64,000 bases of DNA from Clostridium sp. C8-1-8. GTDB taxonomy: Bacteria > Bacillota > Clostridia > Clostridiales > Clostridiaceae. The stretch covers positions 1-64,000 of the forward strand of contig NZ_JAABNO010000013.1 in the NCBI RefSeq assembly GCF_009928445.1. The letters are read 5' to 3'. The notes below the pieces were generated by a model, which saw nothing but the letters and a program-made list of their open reading frames with translations, was not told the origin of the DNA and did not search any database. Positions 34,863-45,294 of this stretch are shown here, in pieces (the stretch's first letter is position 1; the number at the start of each line of letters is the position of its first letter). The translations under genes and the position numbers were made by a program.

Positions 34863-36521
34863 CTATTTTATAAATAACTTCTTTAGTGCCATTATCTCTT
34901 CACGTAGATTGTCATCTCTCATCATAACCATAGCTGAGTTGAGAAGTACTCTTGCATCATACTGTCCTTTGTATATAGGAGTAACTTCTTTATCTAAATT
35001 CAAGAATTTATATACAGCCATTTGAGCTGACCTTGCTGAGTAATCTACCGTAAATACAACATCATCTGGGATCTCAGCAAACTGTCCAAGGAAAGCTAGG
35101 TTAGTAGAACATTCTGGCACTACCTGTGGTCTATCTCCCTTTGATCTTGTTAAAAATTGACTTGTTATAAATGGCATTATACATGGAATACATATAGATG
35201 TGCTCATAATCTTGTCCATATCTTCTTTAAAGTTTAGATGGTACAATAGCTCAGTGAGGATTTCTTCACCAGTACAATCTACCATTCTCTTCTTTACAAA
35301 GTCTCCTTCTTTATATGGAAACAGTGCATAGCCCCAGAAAGCTTGTACATCATCAGGCTGATTTATAAAGTGAGGTTGATTGTGTAGAACTATGGACATA
35401 AACCAACCTGAGTCTTTGAAAGTCATAAGAGCTCCTGTCCCTGGTTGATTTCCTGTATATTCTATTATCTTATTAAACATTGTAGGATCTTTTAAAGTAA
35501 CAGTGAAAGATTCCCACATAGATTCTTCTACTCTGTTGTTAAATACTTCTGGTCTTCCAAACTCAGGTGACTCTTTAGCTATCTTCTCCCAAAGACTCCA
35601 GTCTCCTCCTGCAGTCTTATCATTAAGCTTTGGTACGGTATTCATAGAACCTAAGCTAGCTCCTGCAGTTAACGAACCTATTGTAACAAATACAAAATCA
35701 TCAGCTTCAACTACTATCTTCTCTTCTTTTTCAGTTCTCAAGCAATTAATTGCTGTAACAGTCTTTTTATCATTGTCTGTGTTAAAATCCAGGCTAGTTA
35801 CTAAGCAGCCATATTGAAAATCAACTCCTTGTGCCTTTAACCATTCAGTCATAGGTAGTATTATTGAGTCATATTGGTTATAAGGTGTACGACGAACTCC
35901 AGACAAATCGCTTATCCTTGGAAGCTCATGAAAAAATCTATGAAGATATCTCTTAAACTCTACTGCACTGTGCCATGGTTCAAAAGCAAAGGTTGTAGTC
36001 CATTGAAACCAGAAGTTTGTTTTGAAGAAAGTCTCTGGGAAGCAATCAGTAATTGTCTTAGTCCCTAAAGAATCTTCTGTATTCATCAATATATCTATAA
36101 GAGCGAGTCTATCTTGACGATTAAAACCTAACTTTGAGGATTCTAATATGTTTGCATCATTGTCAATTAATCTAGCTTTTGATGAAGTATGAACTTTTTT
36201 ATTAAAAGCTCTAAACTCATCCATAATTGAAACAGTAGGATCAGTTAGAGAAGGGATACACTCCATGATGCCAAAGATACATGCATATGCCTCTTCATCA
36301 AACATTCTTCCTCCACGGATTACGTAACCTGTTTCAGGATTGCCAGCGCCATCCATACTTCCGCCTTCTATGCTACTTTGCTCAAGTATATGAATATTCT
36401 TGGCTGGAACATGACCATCCCTGATTAAATAAACCGCTGCTGAAAGAGATGCTATTCCCCCTCCAACTAAATAAGCATTGATCTTTTCTACATCTACATT
36501 TCTGTCAAAATTAAATCTCAT
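34863..36521 (-). CDS. ohyA: Oleate hydratase (67-kDa myosin-cross-reactive antigen family)
   Basis: The ATG at 36521 is chosen, with GAGGGG ~9 nt upstream (the frame also allows a TTG at 36530); the product has ~552 residues. It has the FAD fold YLVGGGIASLSAAVYLIRDG near the start, the hallmark GSMDGAGNPETGYVIRGGRM, and EEAYACIFGIM. Members hydrate the cis-9 double bond of oleate or linoleate to 10-hydroxy fatty acids, detoxifying unsaturated fatty acids at the membrane. Length is slightly below the usual 565-590 residues, with the shortfall probably at the C-terminus. A TetR gene lies convergently downstream. Confidence 0.92.
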   Translation of the reverse strand: MRFNFDRNVDVEKINAYLVGGGIASLSAAVYLIRDGHVPAKNIHILEQSSIEGGSMDGAGNPETGYVIRGGRMFDEEAYACIFGIMECIPSLTDPTVSIMDEFRAFNKKVHTSSKARLIDNDANILESSKLGFNRQDRLALIDILMNTEDSLGTKTITDCFPETFFKTNFWFQWTTTFAFEPWHSAVEFKRYLHRFFHELPRISDLSGVRRTPYNQYDSIILPMTEWLKAQGVDFQYGCLVTSLDFNTDNDKKTVTAINCLRTEKEEKIVVEADDFVFVTIGSLTAGASLGSMNTVPKLNDKTAGGDWSLWEKIAKESPEFGRPEVFNNRVEESMWESFTVTLKDPTMFNKIIEYTGNQPGTGALMTFKDSGWFMSIVLHNQPHFINQPDDVQAFWGYALFPYKEGDFVKKRMVDCTGEEILTELLYHLNFKEDMDKIMSTSICIPCIMPFITSQFLTRSKGDRPQVVPECSTNLAFLGQFAEIPDDVVFTVDYSARSAQMAVYKFLNLDKEVTPIYKGQYDARVLLNSAMVMMRDDNLREEIMALKKLFIK

Positions 36522-36715
36522 TTTACCCAACCCCTCTTTATAAAATATTATCTAGCAAGTTTATACCCAAATCACTTGCTATGGTTATAATATAATTCTT
36601 TATAAAAAGATGTTGAATAATCAAAACTTTCTGTTTGTCTAAAAAACATACAGCTTCTTAAAACTGTCTAATTTTTTTACATAAATAATCTGATGTAAAA
36701 TTAACTTTTGACTCT

Positions 36716-36745
36716 GTTAAAGTACTGTGTTGAAATTAAGTGGTC
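36716..36745. repeat. Repeat family A, single arm abutting a stop codon
   Basis: This 30-bp arm (GTTAAAGTACTGTG through TTAAGTGGTC) is identical to the left arm at 48277-48306 and ends exactly next to the methyltransferase stop codon (36746-36748). No matching right arm is seen nearby. Confidence 0.75.
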
Positions 36746-37402
36746 TTAAAATTTCTTTGATACTAGAATAACAGTATTTCCAAACTGGTTAACCTTCTCT
36801 ACAGACTTAAAGCCAGCTTCATAAAGCAGCTTTCTCTGATTTTCCACAGTACAAGGAGTATCATAATGATAGAAACCTTCAGTTATACCAAGCTCTTTTC
36901 GTATTCTTATATTCTCATGAAAATGAAAGTCCTCATATTCTTGATTAGGTGCCATATAGTCAGTTTCAATATAAATCCCACCATGTTTTAGGCTTTTAAA
37001 AAGCTTTTTATATAGCTGAAGCTTTTCTTCATGAGCGAAATGATGGAGAGTCTGAACAGATAGAGCAACATCAAAGCTCTCCTCTCCCATATCATAATTA
37101 AAATAGCTGTCTACTATAAGTGTTATTCGATTTATTTTATCCTTGTGCTTTTCCTTTAACTTTTCCAACATATCCTTTGAAAAGTCAATCCCCGTAACTT
37201 CAACCTTAGGATTAAACTTAAATATTTCATCTAATTCCAATCCGGTACCACAACCTAAATCTAATAGATTTATAGGTTGGTTTTGTGGCACAAGCTTAGC
37301 TGTTTCTATATAGTAATTACCTGCACCATCAACAAAATCCATCATGTGCTGTTCATAATCATCTACCCTTTTATTAAAAAAGCTTCTCATCTCTTCTAAC
37401 AT
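36746..37402 (-). CDS. Class I SAM-dependent methyltransferase
   Basis: The 218-residue protein has the SAM motif NLLDLGCGTGLELDEI (~45-60), motif II VTGIDFSKDML (~72), and ALSVQTLHHF (~112) as motif IV. It belongs to the Methyltransf_11/25 group acting on small molecules. The substrate is unknown. AGGAG lies ~10 nt before the ATG. The gene is monocistronic. Its stop codon touches a family-A repeat arm, so the current 3' end may have been set by an insertion. Confidence 0.87.
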   Translation of the reverse strand: MLEEMRSFFNKRVDDYEQHMMDFVDGAGNYYIETAKLVPQNQPINLLDLGCGTGLELDEIFKFNPKVEVTGIDFSKDMLEKLKEKHKDKINRITLIVDSYFNYDMGEESFDVALSVQTLHHFAHEEKLQLYKKLFKSLKHGGIYIETDYMAPNQEYEDFHFHENIRIRKELGITEGFYHYDTPCTVENQRKLLYEAGFKSVEKVNQFGNTVILVSKKF

Positions 37403-37435
37403 TTTAACTGTCTCCTAAATATAAATTTGTGGATG

Positions 37436-37522
37436 TACCACCTCATACTAAAATTTATATTTTCAAATTATCCTCTCAGAATCCAGAGGAGTTTTTTTAA
37501 TAAATTTCATATTGAAATAGTC
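37436..37522. repeat. Repeat family C, copy 2 (palindromic, ~87 bp)
   Basis: TACCACCTCA at the left and TGAAATAGTCCA at the right form the outer arms, with a CCTCT/AGAGG central hairpin followed by T7. It has the same layout as 25620-25704. The central hairpin with its T-run could terminate rightward transcripts. Confidence 0.6.
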
Positions 37523-37634
37523 CATCTTTATATAGCAGATCCTACTATAACAAAATTATATTCCTACAAAAATAAGTAAGAAACCTTAAAGATATTACTT
37601 AAAAAAACTTGCTCCGTTTGGTCATAAAAACTCT

Positions 37635-38108
37635 TTACTTCTGCTTCTTACCTATATAGTCATCAAACCTAACAGCTATATCTGGATTATCTTTTATGAA
37701 AGCTATATACTTATCGAAACATTTTATACTCTGATTACTTAGAGTATGTTCTACCTTTTCTGTCTCTATCAAAATTTTGTCCTCAGCAATTCCTAAGATT
37801 CTTAAAAAACACTCTATGGTTTTGTGGCGTTTTAATAGAAATGCACCTAACTTCTTTCCTTCTTCCTTAAGAACTATAACTCCGTACTTTTCATATAGTA
37901 AGAGATCTAACTCTCCAAGTCTCTGTACCATCCTGGTAGCAGAGGGGGGATGTACATTTAGAGCATCGGATAAGTCATGTATTCTTGTAAAGCCTTTATC
38001 TATTGACAACCGATATATCATCTCTAGATAATCCTCCATGGATGCAGTAAGTGGATTATCCTCATTTTTCATATATTCACTGAAAGTACGGAAAGCTTTG
38101 TTGTCCAT
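37635..38108 (-). CDS. mntR: DtxR/MntR-family metal-dependent repressor
   Basis: The 157-residue protein begins its DtxR fold at SMEDYLEMIYRL (~24). The winged helix has FTRIHDLSDALNVHPPSATRMVQRLGELDLL, then VILKEEGKKLGAFLLKRHKTIECFL and EVEHTLS-like metal ligands (ETEKVEHTLS, ~105). Such proteins bind Mn(II) or Fe(II) and repress uptake genes. The gene is divergent from an NRAMP Mn transporter, and two MntR-like palindromes lie between them, so Mn control is the best reading. The C-terminal SH3-like domain of DtxR is absent, as in MntR. Confidence 0.88.
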   Translation of the reverse strand: MDNKAFRTFSEYMKNEDNPLTASMEDYLEMIYRLSIDKGFTRIHDLSDALNVHPPSATRMVQRLGELDLLLYEKYGVIVLKEEGKKLGAFLLKRHKTIECFLRILGIAEDKILIETEKVEHTLSNQSIKCFDKYIAFIKDNPDIAVRFDDYIGKKQK

Positions 38109-38172
38109 TTGTTCACCTTCTCTTAGGGTTAATAAATGCTTAGTAAATTATATGCACTAACTTCTTAAAAAA

Positions 38173-38186
38173 TTACTCTAGAGTAA
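38173..38186. promoter_or_regulatory. MntR-like operator 1
   Basis: TTACTCTAGAGTAA is a perfect 14-bp palindrome, 65 bp upstream of mntR and ~110 bp upstream of mntH. It shares the core CTAGAGTAA with operator 2. Confidence 0.7.
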
Positions 38187-38228
38187 CATTTTTATAATTA
38201 AGTTCATAGTTTATATTAAGTTAAGAAT

Positions 38229-38244
38229 TTTAGCCTAGAGTAAA
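38229..38244. promoter_or_regulatory. MntR-like operator 2
   Basis: TTTAGCCTAGAGTAAA is a near-palindrome (TTTA-N-CTAG-N-TAAA core) ~50 bp before the mntH start. Two sites suit control of both divergent genes. Confidence 0.65.
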
Positions 38245-38294
38245 ACTTTGCTCTTATGATACTTATATTATTTTTAATACAGAGGGTGAATTAT

Positions 38295-39575
38295 ATGGAT
38301 AAACGAAGCTTTCCAAAAAAGACTCATAATATAAAAGAAAATACTAAGTCTAGCACTTTTCTAAGTTTTAAAAACTTACTAAAATTTTTAGGCCCAGCCT
38401 TTATCGTAAGCGTTGCATATGTTGATCCTGGAAACTTTGCAACTAATATCAGTGGCGGTTCTACCTTTAATTACAATCTACTATGGGTTATTTTATGGAG
38501 TAACCTAATGGCTATATTTCTTCAAATCATGTCAGCCAAGTTAGGTATAGCAACTAATAAGAACCTAACTCAGATGTGCAGAGAAGTATTTTCAAAGAAA
38601 GTTAATTGGTTCTTTTATATCGTATCAACTCTTGCAGCCATGGCCACTTCCCTAGCTGAATTTGTAGGCGCTGCACTTGGGCTTTACTTATTACTTCATA
38701 TTCCTATATCTTACTCAGTAGTAATAACTACAATAATAACCTTATCAATCGTCTATCTCCAAAAATACGGTCAAAGAATTGTTGAACTTGTTATTACAAT
38801 ATTGATTGCTGTAATCTGCATTGCCTACACCATAGAGTTATTTCTTGCAAAACCAGATTGGTCTCAAGTAGCTATTCATACTTTACTGCCTTCCATTCCC
38901 AACGGCCAAGCTTTGTTAATAGCAGTAGGGATGCTTGGAGCTACAGTTATGCCTCATGTAATTTACCTTCATTCACAGTTAGTCCAAAGTCGAAGCAACA
39001 ATAAGACTCTAGAAGAAAAGAAAAAACATCTCTTCATGGAGAAGATTGATGTGTTCGTAGCTATGAATATTGCCTTTATAGTTAATGCCGCTATGGTAAT
39101 AGTTTCAGCATCAGTATTCTATAGTCATGGTATGGTAGTTGATTCAATAGAGCAAGCACATAGATCTCTCGAGCCTTTACTTGGTTCTCTATCAAGTGGT
39201 GCTTTTGGAGCAGCTTTACTAGCTTCTGGTTTTTCCTCCTCTTCTGTAGGTGCTATGGCAGGTGAAACAATTATGGATGGCTTTGTAGACTTAAAAATTC
39301 CTGCAATTGTAAGAAGAATCATAACAATGCTTCCCGGAATAATTATTATAGCAATAGGTGTAAATCCAATGAAGGCACTGGTAATAAGCCAAGTATGCTT
39401 AAGCTTTGTACTACCAGTTACAATAATATCTATGCTAAAGATTACTAACAGAAAAGACTTAATGGGTGACTTTGTAAATAAACCTTTTGTAAAGATATTA
39501 GGTTGGCTCATAGCTTCAGTTATAATAATTATGAATGCTGTTTTAATATATTTAACTCTAACAGGAAAGGTTTAA
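38295..39575 (+). CDS. mntH: NRAMP-family Mn(II)/H+ transporter
   Basis: The ATG at 38295 is preferred, with GAGGGTG 6 nt upstream (the frame opens at 38256), giving ~426 residues and eleven membrane helices. The metal site is intact: DPGNFATNISGG in TM1 and MPHVIYLHS in TM6. The family takes up Mn2+ (also Fe2+, Cd2+) with protons. It is divergent from mntR, with two shared palindromic operators and its own terminator, so it should be repressed when Mn is plentiful. Confidence 0.93.
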   Translation: MDKRSFPKKTHNIKENTKSSTFLSFKNLLKFLGPAFIVSVAYVDPGNFATNISGGSTFNYNLLWVILWSNLMAIFLQIMSAKLGIATNKNLTQMCREVFSKKVNWFFYIVSTLAAMATSLAEFVGAALGLYLLLHIPISYSVVITTIITLSIVYLQKYGQRIVELVITILIAVICIAYTIELFLAKPDWSQVAIHTLLPSIPNGQALLIAVGMLGATVMPHVIYLHSQLVQSRSNNKTLEEKKKHLFMEKIDVFVAMNIAFIVNAAMVIVSASVFYSHGMVVDSIEQAHRSLEPLLGSLSSGAFGAALLASGFSSSSVGAMAGETIMDGFVDLKIPAIVRRIITMLPGIIIIAIGVNPMKALVISQVCLSFVLPVTIISMLKITNRKDLMGDFVNKPFVKILGWLIASVIIIMNAVLIYLTLTGKV

Positions 39576-39603
39576 TAAAACTGAATATAAGCTATTATAT
39601 AAA

Positions 39604-39655
39604 TGCAGATGACCTCCTATAACAATGCCATGTTGGGAGCCATCTGTTATTTTTA
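39604..39655 (+). terminator. mntH terminator
   Basis: CAGATG-CCTCC pairs with GGGAG-CATCTG around a ~20-nt loop, followed by TTATTTTTATT. Confidence 0.8.
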
Positions 39656-39691
39656 TTAGATTATATACGAATTCAAAACAATAAACTTTAG

Positions 39692-39767
39692 GTTCTATTG
39701 AGGCGCTGTGTTGAGATTAAGCCATAAGTCATGTGATGTTTTTACGAGCTTACCCAAAGAATTAATA
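39692..39767. repeat. Repeat family A, degenerate left-end copy
   Basis: GCTGTGTTGAGATTAAG, then TACGAGCTTACCCAAAGAATTAATA, parallels 48286-48346 of the large copy. No right arm was found. Confidence 0.5.
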
Positions 39768-39853
39768 CACACACATATATACCAATCACATTTATTTATG
39801 TATAATAATGTAATATAGTTGCTTATATTGATTGTATGAAAAGGAGTTTTAGA

Positions 39854-40459
39854 ATGTATAAAAATATAATATTTGATATAGGAAATGTAATTTTAGATTT
39901 TAATCCTAAGGATTATCTTAGCCAAAAAATATCTGAACCCGATAAGGTTCTAGAGGTACATAAGGAGTTATTTCAAAGCGAAGAATGGGTGATGCTAGAT
40001 AGAGGTGTTATCACTGAAGAAGAAGCTAGAAAAGTAATAATCAATAGAAGCAAGGCAAATGGAGATTTAATAAAACTTGCTTTTGAGGGTTGGTACGATA
40101 TACTTACACCTATCGAATCCACCGTTGAAGTGATAAAAAAGCTTAAAGAACTAAAGTATAACTTGTACTTTTTATCTAACTTTCACTTATTAGCCTTTGA
40201 ACATATAACTGAGAAGTATGATTTTTTCAAGCTTTTTGATGGAGGTATAGTATCTTATAAGGAAAAGCTAATAAAACCTGAGGAAGCTATATATACAAGG
40301 ATAGTTGAAAAATATAATCTTAACCCTGAGGAATCAATATTTATTGATGATGTGGAAGAAAATATTCAGGGAGCTAAAAAACTTAACTTCAATACAATAC
40401 TACTTAAAGATCCTACCAAGTTAGTCGAAGGTCTAAGAGCCTATGGCGTTGAGCTTTAA
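39854..40459 (+). CDS. HAD-superfamily hydrolase (YihX-like phosphatase)
   Basis: The ATG at 39854 has AAGGAG 9 nt upstream (the frame opens at 39836), giving 201 residues. HAD motif I is FDIGNVILDF (nucleophile Asp8; the second Asp is replaced by Gly10, as in the YihX group). Motif II is YFLSNFH (~100), motif III is the Lys in KPEEAIYTR (~145), and motif IV is FIDDVEENI (~165). YihX-type enzymes dephosphorylate sugar phosphates such as glucose 1-phosphate. The substrate here is not known. Confidence 0.87.
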   Translation: MYKNIIFDIGNVILDFNPKDYLSQKISEPDKVLEVHKELFQSEEWVMLDRGVITEEEARKVIINRSKANGDLIKLAFEGWYDILTPIESTVEVIKKLKELKYNLYFLSNFHLLAFEHITEKYDFFKLFDGGIVSYKEKLIKPEEAIYTRIVEKYNLNPEESIFIDDVEENIQGAKKLNFNTILLKDPTKLVEGLRAYGVEL

Positions 40460-40650
40460 TGAAGGCTTAACTTAATATAGCCATTATAAAACTAAGTGAT
40501 TGATCTTCTTCCGGTGCCTTAGTTGTTCATCTGACTTTCTGAAAGTATAAGAGTAAAACATGGTAGACGAATAATATTACCTTTTGCTGTTATACCCACT
40601 TGATATTGTTATTTTCAGCTAACTAATAACTTTATGCCTTCTTGTACAGT

Positions 40651-40703
40651 AAAAAAATCTTGCATCCCTAAGGCCCAATTAGTCCTAGATGCAAGATTTT
40701 CTT
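40651..40703. terminator. Terminator of the GH1 gene
   Basis: AAAAAAATCTTGCATC pairs with GATGCAAGATTTT around an ~18-nt loop. On the minus strand a T7 run follows it. Confidence 0.88.
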
Positions 40704-40755
40704 AAGTATTTTTAAACAACAATATATCTTGTTTAATAATATCAACACGGTACTT

Positions 40756-42195
<1,440 letters not shown>

Positions 42196-42222
42196 CTATA
42201 CTATTATGATTGGTAAATAATA

Positions 42223-42285
42223 AAACCTAAATTAATAGGATATCCCTAGGTCTTCAAATAAGATATCTCATACTAATCTAGGTTT
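42223..42285 (-). terminator. Leader terminator overlapping the RAT, upstream of GH1
   Basis: On the minus strand AAACCTAGATTA pairs with TAATTTAGGTTT, followed by TATTATTT. The 5' arm shares AAACCT with the antiterminator, so the two structures exclude each other. Confidence 0.8.
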
Positions 42286-42308
42286 TGCCTGCTTACCAGT
42301 TACAACCC
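42280..42308 (-). promoter_or_regulatory. Ribonucleic antiterminator (RAT) for a BglG/LicT-family protein
   Basis: The minus-strand reading GGGTTGTAACTGGTAAGCAG, continued by GCAAAACCT, matches RAT elements of beta-glucoside and sucrose operons (GGnTTGTnACTG...GCAGGCAAAACCT). It lies ~95 nt before the GH1 start. A phosphorylation-controlled antiterminator protein binding here would prevent the overlapping terminator. Confidence 0.85.
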
Positions 42309-42498
42309 TAATTATGTTTTATTGTCTATAAATATATGCTAGCATTTTTATTTGAAATAGGTCAATGGATTTTCAGATTAAGAAAATTTAATATATAATA
42401 GATGCTTCAATCCTTAATTTTTCAAACTTCTTAAAAGATTATATTTGATATACACTACTAAGCCGCTGAAAAATAATCCTATAGAATTTATTATTTTT

Positions 42499-43299
42499 CT
42501 ATCTAAAATATTCTTTTAATAATGGAAGAGCACATATCATTGAGAATATGAACATAAAGTCCTTTATTCCATTGAAATCACTAGTATTAATATTATAAAT
42601 ACTCACTATAGTTGCTACGATGAGATTAGAGAGAAATCCTATTGCTAAGGCGGCAATTATTAAAGATAATTTATTTTTCTCTAACTTTGAATGGTATTTT
42701 TTTAATCTTTCAGCAATAAACCACAAAGCACCTCCAAATGCTAATAACTTAATCCCTAAAGTAACAGTTTTAATTTCATGATTGATCATGGTTACAGAAT
42801 AAATATACAATAAAAATCCAATCAAGCTTATATGGCTTAAATCTTTACTATTACTTCCTGATGATATCTCTGGTGAATTAGTAGCACCAGTTTCCGTTGA
42901 TATGGAAGTATTTGCATTCATGCCCGTTTTATGTTGAAGCATAATAATGATACAACTTACGATAAATGAACATAAAATAATTATTAACTTACCTTGTAAA
43001 TATATATGTATTCCAAATCTATTCAAATTGGTATTTATGATATAAAAAACTATGAATCTTAATGCTAACTCCATCCTCTGTAAAAAAATTACTTTTACAT
43101 TATATTTTCTTCTTTTTTTATTAATAGAAACGATATTAGCCAGAATCAGTAGTAGCTGCAAGAAAAATAATATTATTAATATTATCCCATTTTTCAAATT
43201 AGTGTAATCATTATCAATACTAATTAGCAATGCGCTAATAACACATAGCAAATAACCTGCACCAGAAAATCGTGATTTTTTTATAAAATCCATTTCCAT
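42499..43299 (-). CDS. Unknown multi-pass membrane protein
   Basis: This is a 266-residue protein with about eight hydrophobic helices in two groups, split by a hydrophilic Ser/Thr/Asn-rich stretch (~127-150, NTSISTETGATNSPE...). I do not recognise the family. GAGGGAG lies 6-8 nt before the ATG. It lies between the GH1 leader and the ABC exporter operon, with ~140 bp on the exporter side, and shows no clear link to either. Confidence 0.65.
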   Translation of the reverse strand: MEMDFIKKSRFSGAGYLLCVISALLISIDNDYTNLKNGIILIILFFLQLLLILANIVSINKKRRKYNVKVIFLQRMELALRFIVFYIINTNLNRFGIHIYLQGKLIIILCSFIVSCIIIMLQHKTGMNANTSISTETGATNSPEISSGSNSKDLSHISLIGFLLYIYSVTMINHEIKTVTLGIKLLAFGGALWFIAERLKKYHSKLEKNKLSLIIAALAIGFLSNLIVATIVSIYNINTSDFNGIKDFMFIFSMICALPLLKEYFR

Positions 43300-43443
43300 A
43301 TATACTCCCTCACGTAGCTTAATCTTAATGTATATTTTAATGTACTATATAATAAATGCACTTTATTATATAGTACTATTTTTAATTCAAATTTTGCTCA
43401 GCATAAATATAGATACCTGTCCAACAGACTCCATAACTTAATC

Positions 43444-45291
43444 CTAAGCTTTATCTAGTCTACCCATTTGACTCATTACCATATCATAATATCGTCCTTT
43501 TTTTTCCATAAGGGTCTTGTGATTGCCCTTTTCTAATATTCTTCCTTCGCCTATTACCATTATGTGATTTGCATCTCTAATAGTAGATAAACGATGAGCT
43601 ATTAGAAAACTTGTACGGTTCTTCATCAAACTTAGTAGAGCATGTTGTATGTCCTTTTCTGTCTTAGTATCAACACTACTAGTGGCCTCATCTAAAATTA
43701 AAATCGGGCTGTCGCAAAGTACTGCCCTAGCTATTGATATCAACTGCCTCTGGCCCTGACTTAGATTGTCTGTAGCTCCAGACACCATGGTATTATAGCC
43801 TTTTGGAAGCTTATCAATAAAATCATGTGCATGGGCAAGCTTTGCAGCCTCTATTACTTGTTCATCTGTGGCATCAGTTTGTGAATACCGTATGTTATCC
43901 ATTATAGTACCAGTAAACATAAAAGTATCTTGAAGCACTACTGAAAAGCACTTTCTGAGACTATCTCTTCTTAGATTAGTAATTGATTCATTATCAATAA
44001 GGATTCTTCCGCTATCTGCATCGTAAAACCGAGTTAGAAGATTTACAATAGTAGTCTTACCGGCACCAGTTTCACCTACTAATGCTACTACTTCCCCAGC
44101 TTTAACCTCAAAGCTTACATTCTTTAGTATAGGTGTAGCTTTATCATATGAAAAATGTACATCCTCAAAGGTAACTTCTCCTTTTGGATTTTGTATTTCT
44201 TTAGCAGTTTCTATATCCGCTGGCTCCTCTTCACTATCTAGTATTTCAAAAACACGCTCCGCACCAGCTAAAGCAGACTGGATAGTGTTAAACATACCTG
44301 CAACAGAATTAAGTGGCTGTGCAAATTGCTTTGAATAACTCATGAAGCTTACAACAGTTCCTACGGAAACACCATAAGCTACGGAAAGAATACCTCCTGT
44401 AATAGCTACAATAGCAAAAACTAAATTGTTTATAACATTCATAAGTGGCATCATATATCCAGACCATATTTGAGCCTTACTACTGCTTTCGTATAGTTCT
44501 TCATTTATCTCTTTGAAGTGTTTTAATATATCCTCCTGCTTTCCAAAAGCTTTTACCATTTTAAGTCCAAGGATATTCTCTTCTATTACCCCATTAAGAG
44601 CTCCAAGACTTACTTGTTGGGCCTTAAAGTAACCTCTACTTCTCGATGCAATAGTTTTAGTTAGTAAAGCTACAAGGGGAACACATAATAGAACTGTAAG
44701 TGTAAGCGGAATATTCAGTGTTATCATAACCACAAATGAGCCAACCAATGTTAATATACTAGCTATCAACTGAGTGGTTGTCTGAGCTATAGTTGAGCTT
44801 ATATTATCCACATCATTTGTTATTCTACTCATGGTATCTCCATGGGAGCGAGTGTCATAAAACTTTAAAGGAAGCTTCTGCATCTTCTCAAAAAATTCGG
44901 TACGTAGTACTAATACTAGTCTTTGAGAAACCTTAAGCATGATAACCCCGTTTAAATAAGAAATAACCCAATTTATTACATATAAACCTACTATTATTAG
45001 TAAAAGCCACTTAAGCCTTTCAGTGTCTACTGTTCTACTACTAATCTTAAAGGTATTGAAGGTCTTCCCCACAAAGTAAGGAATTGCCACAGAAATTAAT
45101 GAAGAAAATATTGTAAGTACCATAGCTACAAATATAGTTTTCCCCCATCTCATATAGATGCTTATAATACGCCTTAGTGTACCTTTGGCATTCTTAGGCT
45201 TTGCCGTAGGCGCAAATCTATTTGGACCTCCTCCAGGTCTTCCACCTAAAGATGGTCCTTTTGCCTCTGGTCTTGAAATTTGCTGCGACAT
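43444..45291 (-). CDS. ABC exporter half-transporter, canonical-site subunit of a heterodimer (LmrD/BmrD-like)
   Basis: The 615-residue protein has a Pro/Gly-rich N-terminus, six membrane helices (~50-345) and an NBD. The NBD has Walker A GETGAGKTT, signature LSQGQRQLISIARAV, Walker B ILILDEATSSVD with the catalytic Glu, and H-loop His in IAHRLST. It starts 3 bp after the partner gene stop. GGAGG overlaps the partner stop region, so translation is coupled. Such pairs export drugs or lipids. Confidence 0.9.
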   Translation of the reverse strand: MSQQISRPEAKGPSLGGRPGGGPNRFAPTAKPKNAKGTLRRIISIYMRWGKTIFVAMVLTIFSSLISVAIPYFVGKTFNTFKISSRTVDTERLKWLLLIIVGLYVINWVISYLNGVIMLKVSQRLVLVLRTEFFEKMQKLPLKFYDTRSHGDTMSRITNDVDNISSTIAQTTTQLIASILTLVGSFVVMITLNIPLTLTVLLCVPLVALLTKTIASRSRGYFKAQQVSLGALNGVIEENILGLKMVKAFGKQEDILKHFKEINEELYESSSKAQIWSGYMMPLMNVINNLVFAIVAITGGILSVAYGVSVGTVVSFMSYSKQFAQPLNSVAGMFNTIQSALAGAERVFEILDSEEEPADIETAKEIQNPKGEVTFEDVHFSYDKATPILKNVSFEVKAGEVVALVGETGAGKTTIVNLLTRFYDADSGRILIDNESITNLRRDSLRKCFSVVLQDTFMFTGTIMDNIRYSQTDATDEQVIEAAKLAHAHDFIDKLPKGYNTMVSGATDNLSQGQRQLISIARAVLCDSPILILDEATSSVDTKTEKDIQHALLSLMKNRTSFLIAHRLSTIRDANHIMVIGEGRILEKGNHKTLMEKKGRYYDMVMSQMGRLDKA

Positions 45292-45294
45292 AGG

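Noticed and set aside
35503..35817. Open frame antisense to oleate hydratase
   Set aside because: It lies wholly within a well-conserved gene on the other strand, with no ribosome site or family similarity.
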